The notes under the pieces are model-generated. The model was not told the origin of the DNA and searched no databases. It saw only the letters and a program-made list of their open reading frames with translations. 64,000 nt of DNA from Cycas panzhihuaensis (Eukaryota; Cycadophyta): NCBI GenBank assembly GCA_023213395.1, contig CM041465.1:229469741-229533740 (forward strand), given 5' to 3'. This document shows, piece by piece, positions 23,275 to 35,740 of this stretch (position 1 is the stretch's first letter; every line of letters begins with the position of its first letter). Made by a program: the position numbers and the translations under genes.

Positions 23275-24204
23275 CCCTAGGATCTCAAGGAAAAAGATTG
23301 GTAATTAATTTCATCCCCAATCACACTCCACTTTGGGATCATCTCGCCAAGTTGGATCCATGGCCAATCGATTAGAGATACCTCTTCTTGCAGTTACCCA
23401 ACACTTCGGAGATAGCAAGTGGTTTTTCCCCAATGCACCTTGGACCTATAGAAAACATTGTTACCAAAAGCCTTGATTGTGAAAAAAGAATCATCTATGA
23501 AGTGCCCATTAATCATCTATTACCCTTCTAATCCTGGAAGAGCAATCCCATGTATTTTTCCATCATGTGGTTTGGCCTGTAATAGGTATATTAGAGCATC
23601 TACAACTAACACAAATAGGGAAGGGACTAGCAGGTAGCCTTGCCTAATTGATTTGGTAAGAGCAAATGGCTGTGATAGGCTACCATTTACAAAAATGTTG
23701 GTAGAAGCATCCACAAACAACATTGTGACCCATCTAATGAATTTGTCTCCGGATCCAAGCAATTCTAGAATTACAAGAATGAAGTCACATTCCACCTAGT
23801 ATAGGCCTTCTCAAAATCAAGCTTCTTAGAGCCTCTAGTCCATTCCATCCCTTTAAAGACAACAATTATGTTGTCCAGTATAAATCATCCTTTAATGAAG
23901 CCAGTCTACCAAGACCTTACCACTTTTTGGAATAGGTGCCTAATTCTTCTAGCTAGGGCCTTTGTAAGAATTTTATAGGAGATGTTGAGCAAGGTTATCA
24001 ATCGCTAGTTTGAGATACATTCTGTGTCTTTGCCTTTGGGGATCGATTTGATGGCACCCTGGTTTGTAATTTCACCTAGTGAATTGCACGAGAAGGCCTC
24101 CTCAAAGACCTTCAGAAGAGTTGGCCCTATATACTCCCAAGTGGCAAGGTAAAAATCACACAAGAAGCCATCCAAGCTTGGGGATTTTTCCTTCGCCATG
24201 TCCT
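23275..24204 (-). pseudogene. LINE ORF2 reverse transcriptase, N-terminal part
   Basis: Starts abruptly at 24204 with AKEKSPSLDGFLCDFY (RT entry motif), then IKSIPKGKDTECISN, LLNISYKILTKALARRI and LDFEKAY (about 23830). WVTMLFVDASTNIFVNG and LTKSIRQGYLLVPSLF follow at 23795-23520. Order and spacing match LINE reverse transcriptase. Stops interrupt it, and the endonuclease domain is missing because of 5' truncation. The ADD catalytic motif expected just after 23520 is not intact. Confidence 0.82.
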
Positions 24205-24214
24205 TTCATTGATT

Positions 24215-24403
24215 CATTCTTGAAATGAGCAACAATATATATACATATTTGGTGGGGTGCATGTAGGACACTTCTTGTCCATATAGTGATTACTCAACCT
24301 AACTCTTAAGTGCAGACCCTTATAGTACAAAGTGTAAAAAGAATTATGAGAATAAGAAAGAATATAAAGAATGCTAAATATACATTGAGTAATAAATTAT
24401 TCA
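24215..24403 (-). repeat. Gypsy-2 3' LTR, right piece
   Basis: Aligns with 35825-36014 of the right LTR (CATTCTTGAAATGAGCAA through the TTATTCA/TTACTCA terminus). It continues the LTR interrupted at 12614 by the LINE. Confidence 0.8.
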
Positions 24404-24479
24404 TCATTTCCTCCCTGTTTAGGAGAAAATTACCCCTAATTTCTACTAGAAGCAGGGGAACTGTTGTTGAACAACTACT

Positions 24480-27400
24480 TCAAAAATCCATTTGGCCTTA
24501 GTTGAGAGGGTTCCTTTCTAGCCAACCAAATATGCCGTAGTCTTCTACTATTTGGTGAGCCATTCCCTGATGTCTAGTAGGATATCCTCTGGAAGTGGTG
24601 GTTGAAATCTGGAATGGTATTGTTTGGATGAGTGGCCATTGGCTTGTCCTCCAACTATGGTGCCTCATATAATTTGAGGTTGTTGATGTTGACCACGTTG
24701 TGGATGCCCAAGTGAGCAAGTAAGTCCAGGAAGAAAGCATTTGGTCTAATGGCTTGCAAGATAGTGTAAGGACCAAAATGGATAGGTTTAAGCTTGCGAT
24801 GTTGCTTAAAATGCATTCTATCCAACTGAAGCCAAACTTTGTCACCAACTTGGAACTGCACTTTGGTTCTATGTTGGTCTTGTAGCACTTTATATTTATC
24901 CTCCTGTGTCTTTTGTAGTACATCTTACATTGTAGAATTCACTTGAGCTAAATGGTGAACAAAAACAATTGCCTTTTGCCATTCCTTATGCTCATGTGTT
25001 ATTATAAGAGCAAGAACTGTAAGTGGTATCTCATAGGGTGCAATCGATTAGTACCTGTAACTGACTTCAAATGGAAAGCAGTTGATGGAGTCATGGGTAG
25101 CTCGACTATAAATGTGTTAGACATGATGCAGATGTGTGTCCCACTGCTTGTTGCTACACTAATATACATAGAGCACATGGACTAATGTTTTGTTGACCAC
25201 TTCAATTTGGTCATCTATCTTAGGGTGGAAAGATGTTGAGAATTTCAACTCGCACCCAAGCATCTTCTAAAGGGACTACCAAAAATGACTAAGAAACTGA
25301 CTATCTCTATCAGAGATGATGGAGAGGGGTAGATTGTTGCGTCCATATATGCTAGAAAAAAAGTGTTGTTGCTTGTGGTGTAGAGATCTCCTTTTTAGAT
25401 GGGATGAAGACAGCCATTTTGGAAAATCTACAAATGATGAAAAAAATACAATCATCTCTGCATTGCATGATGGGAAGTTCGTTAATGAAGTCTATAGAAA
25501 TGGACTCCCATGGCCAACTTGGTATAAGTAATGGCTAGTATAGTCCCAACCTTTTGTTGGAGGGTTTTGATTGATTGTATAAAGAGCAATGTAGGATGTA
25601 ATTCTCCACAATTTTTTGCATGGATGGCTAATGAAAATATCATTGGAGTTGTTAGAGGGTTTTGTGTGCCTCAAAGTGCCCTCCATTTGTTGAAGAATAA
25701 GCTTCTTTGAGCAATTGTTGTTGTGTTACTATTGCTAGAACATAAAGACAATTAAGTTTGAATAACAATCTGTCTTGAAGATAGTAATCTAGAAAAAGTT
25801 CTAGATTCATTCCTGCGGAGTGTGGTAGGGTTAACATGATAGGCCCAAAATGTGGGTCTGAAGGGTAAAGATCTTTCCACTCTGAGTAGCCACTGAATTT
25901 GGTGTCCAAAATTGTGGTCAATGTATGAATAGGCCAATGACTTAAGAAGTCAGCCACTTTGTTGGTAGCCCTTCTTTTATATTTGACAACAAGTTGGAAC
26001 TGTTGGATGTTGGAAGCCCATTTCATGTGTTAGTGCTCCTATATTTCAGATTGGGAGTTGAGAAATTGCAAGGGCTAATGATCAATGCAGACGATAGATT
26101 TTTTCCAAACAAAAAATGTTGCCAGTGCTTGAGGGCTTTGGACCAGTGCATATAACTCTTTATCATACATGTTATAGTTAAGTCTAGCCTCAGAGAATGT
26201 TTCAGTGTGATATGTTATTAGATGTCCTCCCTATTTAACAATAGCACCCAAGTCAAATTAGGAAGCGTCTATCTCTACTTCAAAAGGTTGTTGGATGTTA
26301 GGAAGATGGGGGATAGGTTTTGTGCATAAGGCGACCTTAAGCTTTTGAAATGTTGTTTTTGCTTGGGGCCCCCATATGAAATCCTTGGAGCTTTTTGTGA
26401 GGTTGTTAAGCAAATGTACGATATTGGAAAAATGCAAAATGAATTTCTTATAAAATTTAATACTTCGTAGGAAGCTAATAAGTTGTGGGAGGTTGGAGGG
26501 CGTAGGCCATTCGAGGATGATGCGAACCTTGTCAGGATTGACATGAATGCCTTCTGTGTCGATGATGAATCTGTGATAGGAGATAAATTGTTGACCAAAG
26601 AGCATTTTAAAAATTTTTCTTTGAGTTGGTGTTGTTAGAGTATGGCTAAGACTCCATTGACATGTTGTAGATGCTCCTCTAGAGTAGTGCTAAAAACAAG
26701 TATGTCATCAAGATAGGCAATGACAAATTTGCCCAAGTGGGGATGAAAAATGTCATTTATGAGATGCATAAAGGTCATAGGATTGTTGGTTAAGCCAAAA
26801 GGCATAATTGACCATCCATATAAACCATGCTTGGTCTCAAAAACTATTTCCCAGGTGTCATGTGCTTCCATGCAAACTTGGTGATACATTGAGACCAAGT
26901 TTATTTTGTTGAAATACTTAGCTCCTTTGAGTTGGTCCAATAAGTCATCGATGTATGAAAGGGGATACCTATTTTTAATGGTGATTGTATTAAGAGCCCT
27001 GTAGTCAATGCATAATCGCCACTCCTCGTCTTTTTGGAGATCAATAGGGCAAGGGAGCCACAAGGAGAGTAGCTTGGTTGAATTTTGCCCTTATCAATCA
27101 ATTAGGTGAGTTGGCATTCTAGCTCAACATCTACAATGGGGGTTGTTCAACATGGAGCTTGATTTGGGAGGGGTGACCTTGGAAAAAGATTGATGGCATA
27201 TTGTATGGCTCATTTGGGAGGAAGCCCCTTTGGTTCTTCAAACATATTGGAATCTGCATCTAAAAGAGCTTTCATTTCTTCCGGTGGAACCTTGTTACAA
27301 TTAGCCTTTTCATCTTGTTGAACTACACAAAGTACCATTTATTTTGAAGTAATGGCTAATTTGACTACTTGATTCCCTGTAAGAAGTGTCATGGATCAAG

Positions 27401-28738
27401 GCGAAGTAGTAGCTACAGACTTGAATTTATTTGCCTTCCCATCTTTGTGGAGTGTATAAGTGTTATGAAAACCATTTTATAGTACTCGACAATCATGCTA
27501 ACAAGGGTGCCCAAGTATGATGTCACTACAATCCATAGGGGTAACATTTGTAATCCACCATGTCAATGAAGGGTGGGATGGCGAATGTGATGCTGCAAAC
27601 CTTGTTCACGATGGTAGTTTGTCCATTAGCTTTGACCCATCCAAGAGTGTATGGCTTTGGATGTGGCTTGGTGGGTAGCTACAGGGAATCCACTGAGGAA
27701 TTAGAGACTAGATTCTTCATGCTTTTATTGTTGATGATACAAAGGGCCAATTGATCTTTGATTTGAGAATTTTGGGTAAATAGATGCTCTCTGTCATGTG
27801 AGGAATATTCTATTGTCATAAGTATTGGCTATGGATCAGGGAATTTTGGGTTGGCTACTGTAATGATGCCTCCTTGTTCCAATGTTGTTTGTTGTTCTGG
27901 CATTATAGTGCGAGCTTTTTGTTGTGCTTTACATTCGCCATCAGTGTGCTTGCAACATTTGTGAAAAGAACATAATTTCTTGGATCCCATGTCTAGTATG
28001 TGCTGAGATTTCGGCACATATGTTGTCTTGGATGAAGAAGCAAGTGTCAGGAGCATTTAAGGCGATCTTGGCTTTCACTAAAGTTTGGCCTCGATTTTGA
28101 GAGCTAGTTGGAAAGCTGCCTCTAGTGTAGGAATTTGGAGTAGGTCCATTTCTTGTTGAATGTACCAAAAGAATCGATGGAATCTCCAATCAAAAGGAAA
28201 ACTTAAGGAACCCTTCAATGTATTGTTGGACTGACTAACTGAAAGTTTGATATAAATGTTGCCATTGTGTGGTGAGCTCATCCATGTACCCTATGGGGTT
28301 AAATCATTTGTGAATAGTTGTTTTAAAGTTGTTCCAATTAGTGATGGATTGTTGGTGTGAGAGGGCTTGCCACCAAGTTAAGGTTTGATTAGCCATGTGT
28401 ACTTCAACAATTAGTATTTTTTGGGGCTCTGTCAATTTTTGTGTCTTGAAGTATGCTTCAAGATTGTGAAATCATGCATCTAATTTGTCTGCAATTAGGA
28501 TCTGCTAGAATAGTAGAATATTGACTTTTGTATCCACCATAAAGGAGGATTGTTGAAGCAGAACTGTTGTGAGAATTGCCAATTGCTGGAACATTTGTTG
28601 GAACATGATCATCATGTCAATGATCAAGTTTTGTTGAAATGTTTGAGTGTTGTGGCATTGCTCTCTAAGTTCTTGTGCCAATAGTTTGGTGATCTCATGG
28701 GTAGAGTGTCCCTTCTGTTCTTGAGACATTGTGAACAA
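24480..28738 (-). pseudogene. Gypsy-2 gag-pol, degraded
   Basis: Minus strand from a gag N-terminus at 28738 (MSQEQKGHS) through capsid-like blocks (WWQALSHQQ, about 28370). Reverse transcriptase at 27101-26260 has WRLCIDYRALN, IMPFGLTN and the catalytic YLDD near 26705. RNase H follows at 26290-26000. Integrase has HLSHWP-type linker, GGHFEAHKT, WESISIDFI (about 25500), and a C-terminal domain at 24888-24655 with VQFQVGDKVWLQL and LKPIHFGPY. A decayed chromodomain-like block (AYLV..KG, about 24500-24545) follows. Many stops and frame shifts are present. Confidence 0.83.
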
Positions 28739-29740
28739 TGTAGGGTATGTTTGCCTGTTAGGGCTTAAGGCTATATGCCCATATTATGACATGGTACACC
28801 TACCTATGAGGGCTCATGACTATATTTTTGTGATACAAAAAAAAATGTATATATTGAAAGTTTTTTTTTTCACAGGATGTGCTGAGTGGATGGAATCAGA
28901 TCCCTATTTGTTAGGAATTATCTCCCTTTCATCCAATTCTCCCCTATAACCCCCTTGTGGGGATCGAACTTGGGACTTCCAACACCGTAGGGTAGATACC
29001 TACCAATTTGCCCTAGCACCCGACCCATAATATATATTGAGAGTTCAATGTACAAAGTATACTTGCTTGTGAGAGCTTATAGCTATATGCCCACAGTACA
29101 AAGTTTATAAGCTCTCTATCTATATGTGTGTGTGTGTGTGTATATATATAGAGAGAGAGAGAGCTAACAAGCCTCAAGGACAAAACCAATTACCAATGCC
29201 TAAATAGCCAAAAGGAAAAAAAAAACCTCAAAGTATGGATTAATAACTTACAAGGTGGAAAGATGTAGAAAAAAACTTAGGAACTTTTACAAAATTACAA
29301 AAGGTATATTCAAAAGAATATACCTATTTTAATGAATTAATTAACTTTGGACAAATTCTCTTACAAACCTGTGGCGAAGATTATTTTTTTCTCTTCCTTG
29401 AGTGTTCTACGAATTGGCTGCCATCGTGGCCATGGTAACTTCGATGGTTGGTGGACTCCAAATCTGGATGGTGATGATTGAGCCGAAATCTTAGATGTGT
29501 TCAAGCTCCATATTCCTTTGCTTAGGTGGGGATGCCCATAGAGATGCTCTCAAAAATCTTCTAAGCAAATAAAGACATCAATCTTTGTGGAGAGGCCAAC
29601 GTCAAAAAAATATGCTAATCTTTGTGGAGATGCCCAGTTCTGGCTATTGATGAGTAATGCCCTTTGAGTGGTTGTCTATGTGAATGTTAAGATGTCACTA
29701 CTTTGGGAGATTAGATACAAAATGCCTAATAGGGTTTAAT
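28739..29740 (-). other. Gypsy-2 leader, part adjoining gag
   Basis: Non-coding. It contains a short simple-sequence array at 29127-29162 and AT-rich DNA. It ends where Gypsy-1 is inserted. The remaining leader is at 35619-35740. Confidence 0.6.
29127..29162. repeat. Compound microsatellite TG/TA/GA
   Basis: A run of TG dinucleotides followed by TA and then GA dinucleotides, about 36 bp in all. Confidence 0.9.
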
Positions 29741-29745
29741 GCTAG

Positions 29746-30124
29746 TGGTAGGATACCACTCCTTAATAACAATTGCACACCAACATGACATGCAAATAAC
29801 TCCAAAAGAGCACTTGTATTGCAATACCCTTCAAGGGGGAAACCTCCCAATTACATGCAATAACAATGATATTTTAGATACCCTACTCTAAAGATTACAT
29901 AAATATATATATGGCTGTATGCTCACTACACAACCTCCTCCTTATGCATGTGGGATATTACATGAATATATATAGTGCTCAATGACCACTACACAACCTT
30001 CTATTTATGCATGTGGGATATTAAGAAGAGGGAAGAAGTAGAAGAAATAGAAGATAAGAGAGAGAAGAAGTAGAAGATATAAGAAAATATAAGAGAAGGT
30101 AAGTTAGGGGTTAGATCCCTAACA
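29746..30124 (-). repeat. Gypsy-1 3' LTR
   Basis: 379 bp. It includes purine-rich AGAAGTAGAAGA tracts near 30020-30100 that vary in length between the two LTRs. Confidence 0.92.
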
Positions 30125-30139
30125 AAGCCCTCTCTTAAA

Positions 30140-33100
30140 AAAGCTTTGCCCTCAAAGCTTGGTGATCTCAGGATGCTCTTGGACAAATTGTTCATTCTCC
30201 AAGGTTGCATCTTCTCGCGGAAGTTGTTTCCATTTGATGAGATACTCAATGATTTGTCTGGATCGTAGATGTTAAATTCTTTGGTCGATGATACATTCTG
30301 GAATGAGTTGAAGTTGCCCCTCCTCATTTAAGATAGGTAATTATGTTTGAACTTGTACTTGTTGCCCAATTACCCTCTTGAGACATGAAACATGAAAGAC
30401 ATTATGGATCCTTGATGGTGGTGGTAAGTCCAAGGCATATGCAACTTCACCAATCTTATTGAGAATTTTGTAAGGCCCATCAAATAGAGCTTGCAATTTA
30501 TGTTGCCCACCTTGTTTGAGAGATGCATGCTTGTACGGTTTCAACTGTAAGTATACCCAGTCACCTGGTTGAAATGCTTGTTTACTTTGCCCTTTATTTG
30601 CCTCTTGTTTCATCCGATTTTGTGCAAAGTTCAAATTTTCTTTGAGTAGCTTAAGAATCTGTGTTGTTTGTTGGATGTGGTCCTCAACTACTTGAACCTT
30701 ATAACTGATTATGGCATAATTCTTAAGTGTGAGTGGTTCATAGCCATACACTGCTTGAAATGGAGTCATTCCCGCTGATGCATGATAGGTTGTATTATAC
30801 CACCATTCTGCTAAAGAAAGCCAATGATGCCACTGGCCCTGCTTATCTGAAGCATAACAACGAAGGTATCCTTCAAGGCACTTATTAACCACCTCAATTT
30901 AACCATCTGATTGTGGATGGTAGGATGAGCTCATTGTCAGTTTAGTACCAAGTAGATGGAAGAGTTTTGTCAAGAACTTGCCAGTAAACTTGGGGTCCCA
31001 ATCACTAACTATGTATTTGGGCATGCCATGCAACTTGTGTATATCCTTTAAAAAGATCTCAACAATTTACTCTATACCTTATATATGGCTTGAATGCCAC
31101 AAAAATGAGTATATTTGGTTAACCTATCAACAACCACTAGTATAGCATCTTTTCCTTCTGACTTGGGCAGACCGACGATGAAGTCCATAGAAATTTCTTC
31201 CCATCGTTGATTTGGTATGGGAAGGGGTTGTAGCAATCCTGGAGACTTGATTATTTATGTCTTGTGTCATTGACAAATTTCACATGAGGAAGCATATCTC
31301 TTTACATCTCCTTTTTGTCCCTTCCAAAAGAAAGATTGTTTTAAGCAGTGGTATGTCCATAGGAACTTCGAGGGACCTACTATTGGAGAGACATGTGCAT
31401 CATGTAAAATTTGCTCCTTGAGGCTAGAGTGAGGGCATATATATATCCAATTTTTGTACCAGAGAATATTTGTAGACCATGTATAATGGGTTGAATGCCC
31501 TACCCCAGCTTGAAGGTCTTGAATGCTCTGCTTTGTCAAGGGGTCCTCATCCCATGCTTGCTTGGCGACCACTATCCAAGAGGGATTGACTGTGGTGATA
31601 GAATATAGTGTAGAGCCTTCTTCCTTAGGAGATAAAGCTTGCCTTTTTTATATATGATTTCAAAGTCAAAAATGCATTTTGGTGACCTATTTTTGTTGCT
31701 CCTCAGATGCCATCCTTTGAGCCAAGAAATATTTTAAGATATCATGGTCTGTTTTAATTTGGAAATGTGTTCCCAATAAATATTGTCACCATTTCCTAAC
31801 CACATGGAGAATTGCTAATATCTCCTTCTCATAGGTGGATTTGACTTGTTCCTTGGGTGTAAGTTGACGACTTTCAAAGGCCAAAGGCTTCCCTTCTTAT
31901 ATTAAGACTGCTCCAATGCTTTGCCCCGATGCATCGCATTCAATGGTGAAGGTCTTTGTAAAGTTTGGTGTTGTGAGGACTAGTGTGGTAATTAAAGCCA
32001 CCTTTAGGTGTTCAAATGCTTCAGAGGCCTTATCATTCCAATGAAAGGAATCATTTTTTAACAAGTTGATTAAAGGGAAAGCAATCCTTGCATAGCCATG
32101 AACAAACTTTCGATAATACCCTGCGATTCCTAAGAATCCATGAAGGCCCTTGATGTTTTTGGGTTTAGGCCAATTCATGATAACTGCAATTTTCTTAAGA
32201 TTCACCTTGACTCCTTCTTGAGAGATAATATGGCCCAAATATTCTATTTCGCTTGCCCGTTGACATTTTGATTTTTTGGCATAAAGCTGGTTATCTGCAA
32301 GCACTTGTAATGCCTTATCAACATGCTCAAGATAGTCTTCCCATGTACGATTGAAGATCAGAATGTCATCAAAAATGACTAACATGAACTTCCTTCAGTA
32401 AGGCCAAAAGAGTTTGTTCATGAGTCCTTGAAAGGTGGATGGGGCATTAGTCAAGCCAAATGGCATGACTAAAAATTTATAATGTCCTTCATGTGTACGA
32501 AATGTAGTTTTATGAACATCCTCTGCCTTGATCCTAATTTGATGGTATCCTTACCACAAGTCCAATGATGTGAAAAACATTGCTCCATGGAGTTCATCCA
32601 AGAGTTCATCAATGACTAGTATAGGAAATTTATCCTTGATGGTTATCTTATTGAGCTCGTAGTAGTCTACACACATGTGAAATGAGCCATCCTTTTTTCT
32701 TACTAAAATCACTGGGGCAAAAAAAGTGCTTTTACTTTCCCTAATAGTACCAACATTAAGGAGTTCTTGAACTAGTTGTTCAATTTCATTCTTTTGTTGG
32801 TAGGGATACCGGTATGGTCGAATACAAGGAGGATTGCTTCCAGCTACCAGGTCAATGCTATGATCTTGGTCACATACTGAGGGAAGACCTCGAGGAATAT
32901 CCTAAAAGACCTAATTGTGGTGGTGAAGTACCAATTTTAAGTCATTTGGTATACCATCATCTTGAAGAATGTCCCCTTTTGTTGGAAGTTCCTGACCTTC
33001 CAAAGCATAACATTTGGCAATGATTCATGTACCACCCTTTTTATTGAGCCTCTCCATACGGTGCGAGATGATGATTTGGGTTGGAGGAGGAATGATCCCA

Positions 33101-34400
33101 TTCAATTGATAGTCAATTCCTTCAGAAGTAAATCGCATGAAGAGATCTTGCATATTTAGTTGAATGGTCCCTAGTGGTTTGAGCCATTGTACCCCTAATA
33201 CAACATCAACTCCTCCAACGAGAATGGAATACATGGAAGTGAGAGGTGATAGCCAATCATTTGCAACTTGATGTTGTGACACTTTCCCCCACAAGTGAGT
33301 GTCCCTCCATTAGCCACCATAACCTGGAAATTTTTGACAGGATATGGAAAACAGTTGAATTCTTCAGCAAGTTTCCGATTAATGAAATTATGTTTGATCC
33401 TAGAATTTATGAGGACAACCATCTTCCTTTTCTTGATGTATCCAATAAGTTAGAATGTTTGTAGGGCCACGATTCCAACAAGGGCATGCACAGATATAGT
33501 AGCAGTATCTTCTTCTTCCTCCTTAGGTGGGTCACAATTATTATTTTCTAGCTCTAATGAGGCTTCCTCTACTAGTTGATCATCTTGGACATCCTCAATT
33601 ATGAATAAGCGTCATTCAGGACACTTATGGTCCTTATTCCACTTTTGGTTACAATGAAAACATAATCCTTTTAATTGTTTCTCATCCATCTCTTGGGAAG
33701 TCATTCGTCGCACACCAAGAACCTAAAATTATGGTCGCTTTTCCGGAAATGCTTGTGGGAGGGGTCGAAATACCTTATTTTTTGTTTCAATATGTCGACC
33801 AAAATTGGTAGTTGTAGAGATGTTATCAGGTTTTAGGAGTCACAACTCATGTCTAATGTCATCTCGTAACCCACCAATGTACAACTCAAGTAATTTATTC
33901 TGAAAAAGACCATCAACCCTTGTAGAGAGACATTGGTATTCTGCTGTATAAGCTAAAACAGTCCACTCCTGTCTAACTTTAGCTAACTGGTTAGAGTGGT
34001 TATGATCCTAGGTACTATCTTATTGAGTTGTAAGATCTTTGACAAAACCCTTCCATTAATAACTAAGCCCACCAATTGTTTTCATAACCCATTGGTACCA
34101 TTGGTAGGGTTCAGTTTCCATGTGTAGAGAAGCAAGAGGAATCTTCTTGTCTGCTGGAACTTGATGAAGAGAAAAGTATTGTTCCATTTGGGCAATCTAG
34201 GTACGTACATCTATACCATTGAACTTCTTGATTTCTACCTTGGAAAAGAAGTTAGGACGAAAGCGCCTATCGTCATTACCCTCATCTTCTTTAGCAAAGC
34301 GACCCCCACCTATGTGAATAGTATCATCAAAGTCAATCTTTTCTTCCTTAAAAGGTTTCATGGTTGTGATCTCTAGCATTACTGCTTCAAAATTTTCATT
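30140..34400 (-). pseudogene. Gypsy-1 gag-pol with chromodomain, degraded
   Basis: Minus strand. Gag (34380-33700) has a FSKVEIKKFNGIDVRT block, a YQWYQWV capsid motif, and a CFHCNQKWNKDHKC zinc knuckle near 33650. Protease near 33410 reads INSRIKHNFI, so the usual DSGA active site is changed. RT at 32700-31897 has the catalytic FDDILIF near 32365. RNase H and an HHCC integrase finger (31572-31267, SSCEICQ) follow, then the integrase C-terminus at 30892-30341 (FDGPYKILNKIGEVAYAL). Last comes a chromodomain-like stretch (30260-30150: RSRQIIEYLIKWKQLPRED). Chromodomains target integration to marked chromatin. Several in-frame stops, including one inside the chromodomain region. Confidence 0.9.
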
Positions 34401-34409
34401 GAAGTTAGT

Positions 34410-35215
34410 TTGGATTTGTAATATGTCTCTTCGAAGTTGTGTGATAGCATCATTAAAATCTTGAGTCCAACTTGGGTTGAATCTTTGTTTACAAGACCTA
34501 AGTTGAATCCTAGTTGGTAAATGTGAATGGAAGGGATTTGATGGGGTGTCTATAGACTGTTATCCCCAATGTTTTACAATGAGGCAATATGGATTTTTTT
34601 GCTTTTTGCCTTTTGCATTTTGTTTTTTTACTTTTTTTGCTTTTTGCCTTTTGCATTTTTCTTTTTTGTTTGTTTTGGTCGTTGACTAGCTAACTGACTA
34701 TGTGCACATAAACTGATGACAAACTGGCTAGACACTGGATTTAACAAATTGATGATGACTGACTCACTGACTGACTAGGTGCGCACGGACCACTAATAGA
34801 TTGACCAGGTACACTAGGTATGAGCTTGTCTAGTTTGTAGGCCCTCCGATTTACTGATCCCAGTCATAAATAGTATCAACTTATAGAGCCGAACACCCTA
34901 CTCTGTCGTACTACCCTATCTCTAGGGTACGTGGAGAGTAACTTCCCGGGGCTAATCTCTTACTGGTGCACTACAAATTGCAAACAGTCAATACATTTCC
35001 TATGGTTACCTATACTAGGAAGGCCTATCTAGGGGCTCCTCCTATATACCGGCAGGTACGTGGAGGCGCAATTCCATAGCCAAGTTTTGTCTAAGGCTTG
35101 ATTAAATGAGAATAGGTACTGATGAGAAAAAACTGATGGAAAAAAATTTGATTATTTAACACCTTTGACTCTCCCACAAGGTATGGATCGACCACTCTGA
35201 TACCACTTGGTAACT
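34410..35215 (-). other. Gypsy-1 leader
   Basis: Non-coding DNA between 5' LTR and gag. It contains the GGGGTGTCTATAG block (34552-34577), a T-rich tract with a roughly 27-bp unit duplicated (34594-34662), and the primer site at 35195-35205. No gene is seen. Confidence 0.75.
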
Positions 35216-35613
35216 TGGTAGGATACCACTCCTTAATACTTAATAACAATTGCACACCAACATAACATGTAAATAACTCCAAAAGAAAACTTGTATTGCA
35301 ATGCCCTTCGAGGGGGCAACCTCCCAATTACATGTAATAACAATGATATTTTAGATACCCTACTCTAAAGATTACATAAATATATGTATGGCTCTATGCT
35401 TACTATAGAACCTCCTCCTTATGCATGTGGGATATTACATGAATATATATAGTGCTCAATGAACACTACACAACCTTCTACTTATGCATGTGGGGTATTA
35501 AGAAGAGAGAAGAAGTAGAAGAAATAGAAGATATAAGAGAAGATAAGAGAGAGAAGAAGTAGAAGATATAAGAGAATATAAGAGAAGGTAAGTTAGGGGT
35601 TAGATCCCTAACA
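35216..35613 (-). repeat. Gypsy-1 5' LTR
   Basis: 398 bp, partner of 29746-30124. The primer site lies on its internal side. Confidence 0.92.
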
Positions 35614-35740
35614 GCTAGTAGGCCAGAATGAAAACAAAAGAATGCCCAAAGAGTAGCCTCTTCTGCTTGCTAGGATCTATGAACAAATCTTCAAAAAAGT
35701 GCTTGATGCAAGAGTCAAACTTAGCTTTGATACCAATTAA

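Larger units (their letters stand above)
12615..24204 (-). mobile_element. LINE, 5'-truncated, interrupted by other insertions
   Basis: A non-LTR retrotransposon on the minus strand. Its A-rich 3' tail appears as TTTATTCTTTTTTG near 12619-12633. A target-site duplication TTCATTGATT flanks it at 12605-12614 and 24205-24214. The coding region starts inside the reverse transcriptase at 24199, so the 5' end is missing. Sequence is split by Copia-2 (14040-21794) and by a solo-LTR-like insert (22427-23274), leaving about 3 kb of LINE. It inserted within an LTR of Gypsy-2. Confidence 0.82.
29746..35613 (-). mobile_element. Gypsy-1: chromodomain Ty3/gypsy element (chromovirus)
   Basis: LTRs 29746-30124 (379 bp) and 35216-35613 (398 bp) start TGGTAGG and end CTAACA. 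They differ at about 18 positions plus small indels (about 5%). A perfect target duplication GCTAG lies at 29741-29745 and 35614-35618. The primer-site complement CTCTGATACCA is at 35195-35205. A polypurine tract (minus AAAAAAGAGAGGGCT type) abuts the left LTR. Gag, protease, RT, RNase H, integrase and a C-terminal chromodomain-like region follow in chromovirus order on the minus strand. It inserted into the leader of Gypsy-2. Confidence 0.93.

Noticed and set aside
33246-33464. Plus-strand open frames in 32814-33464
   Set aside because: They are antisense to the Gypsy-1 protease and RT region, whose minus-strand motifs explain the sequence.
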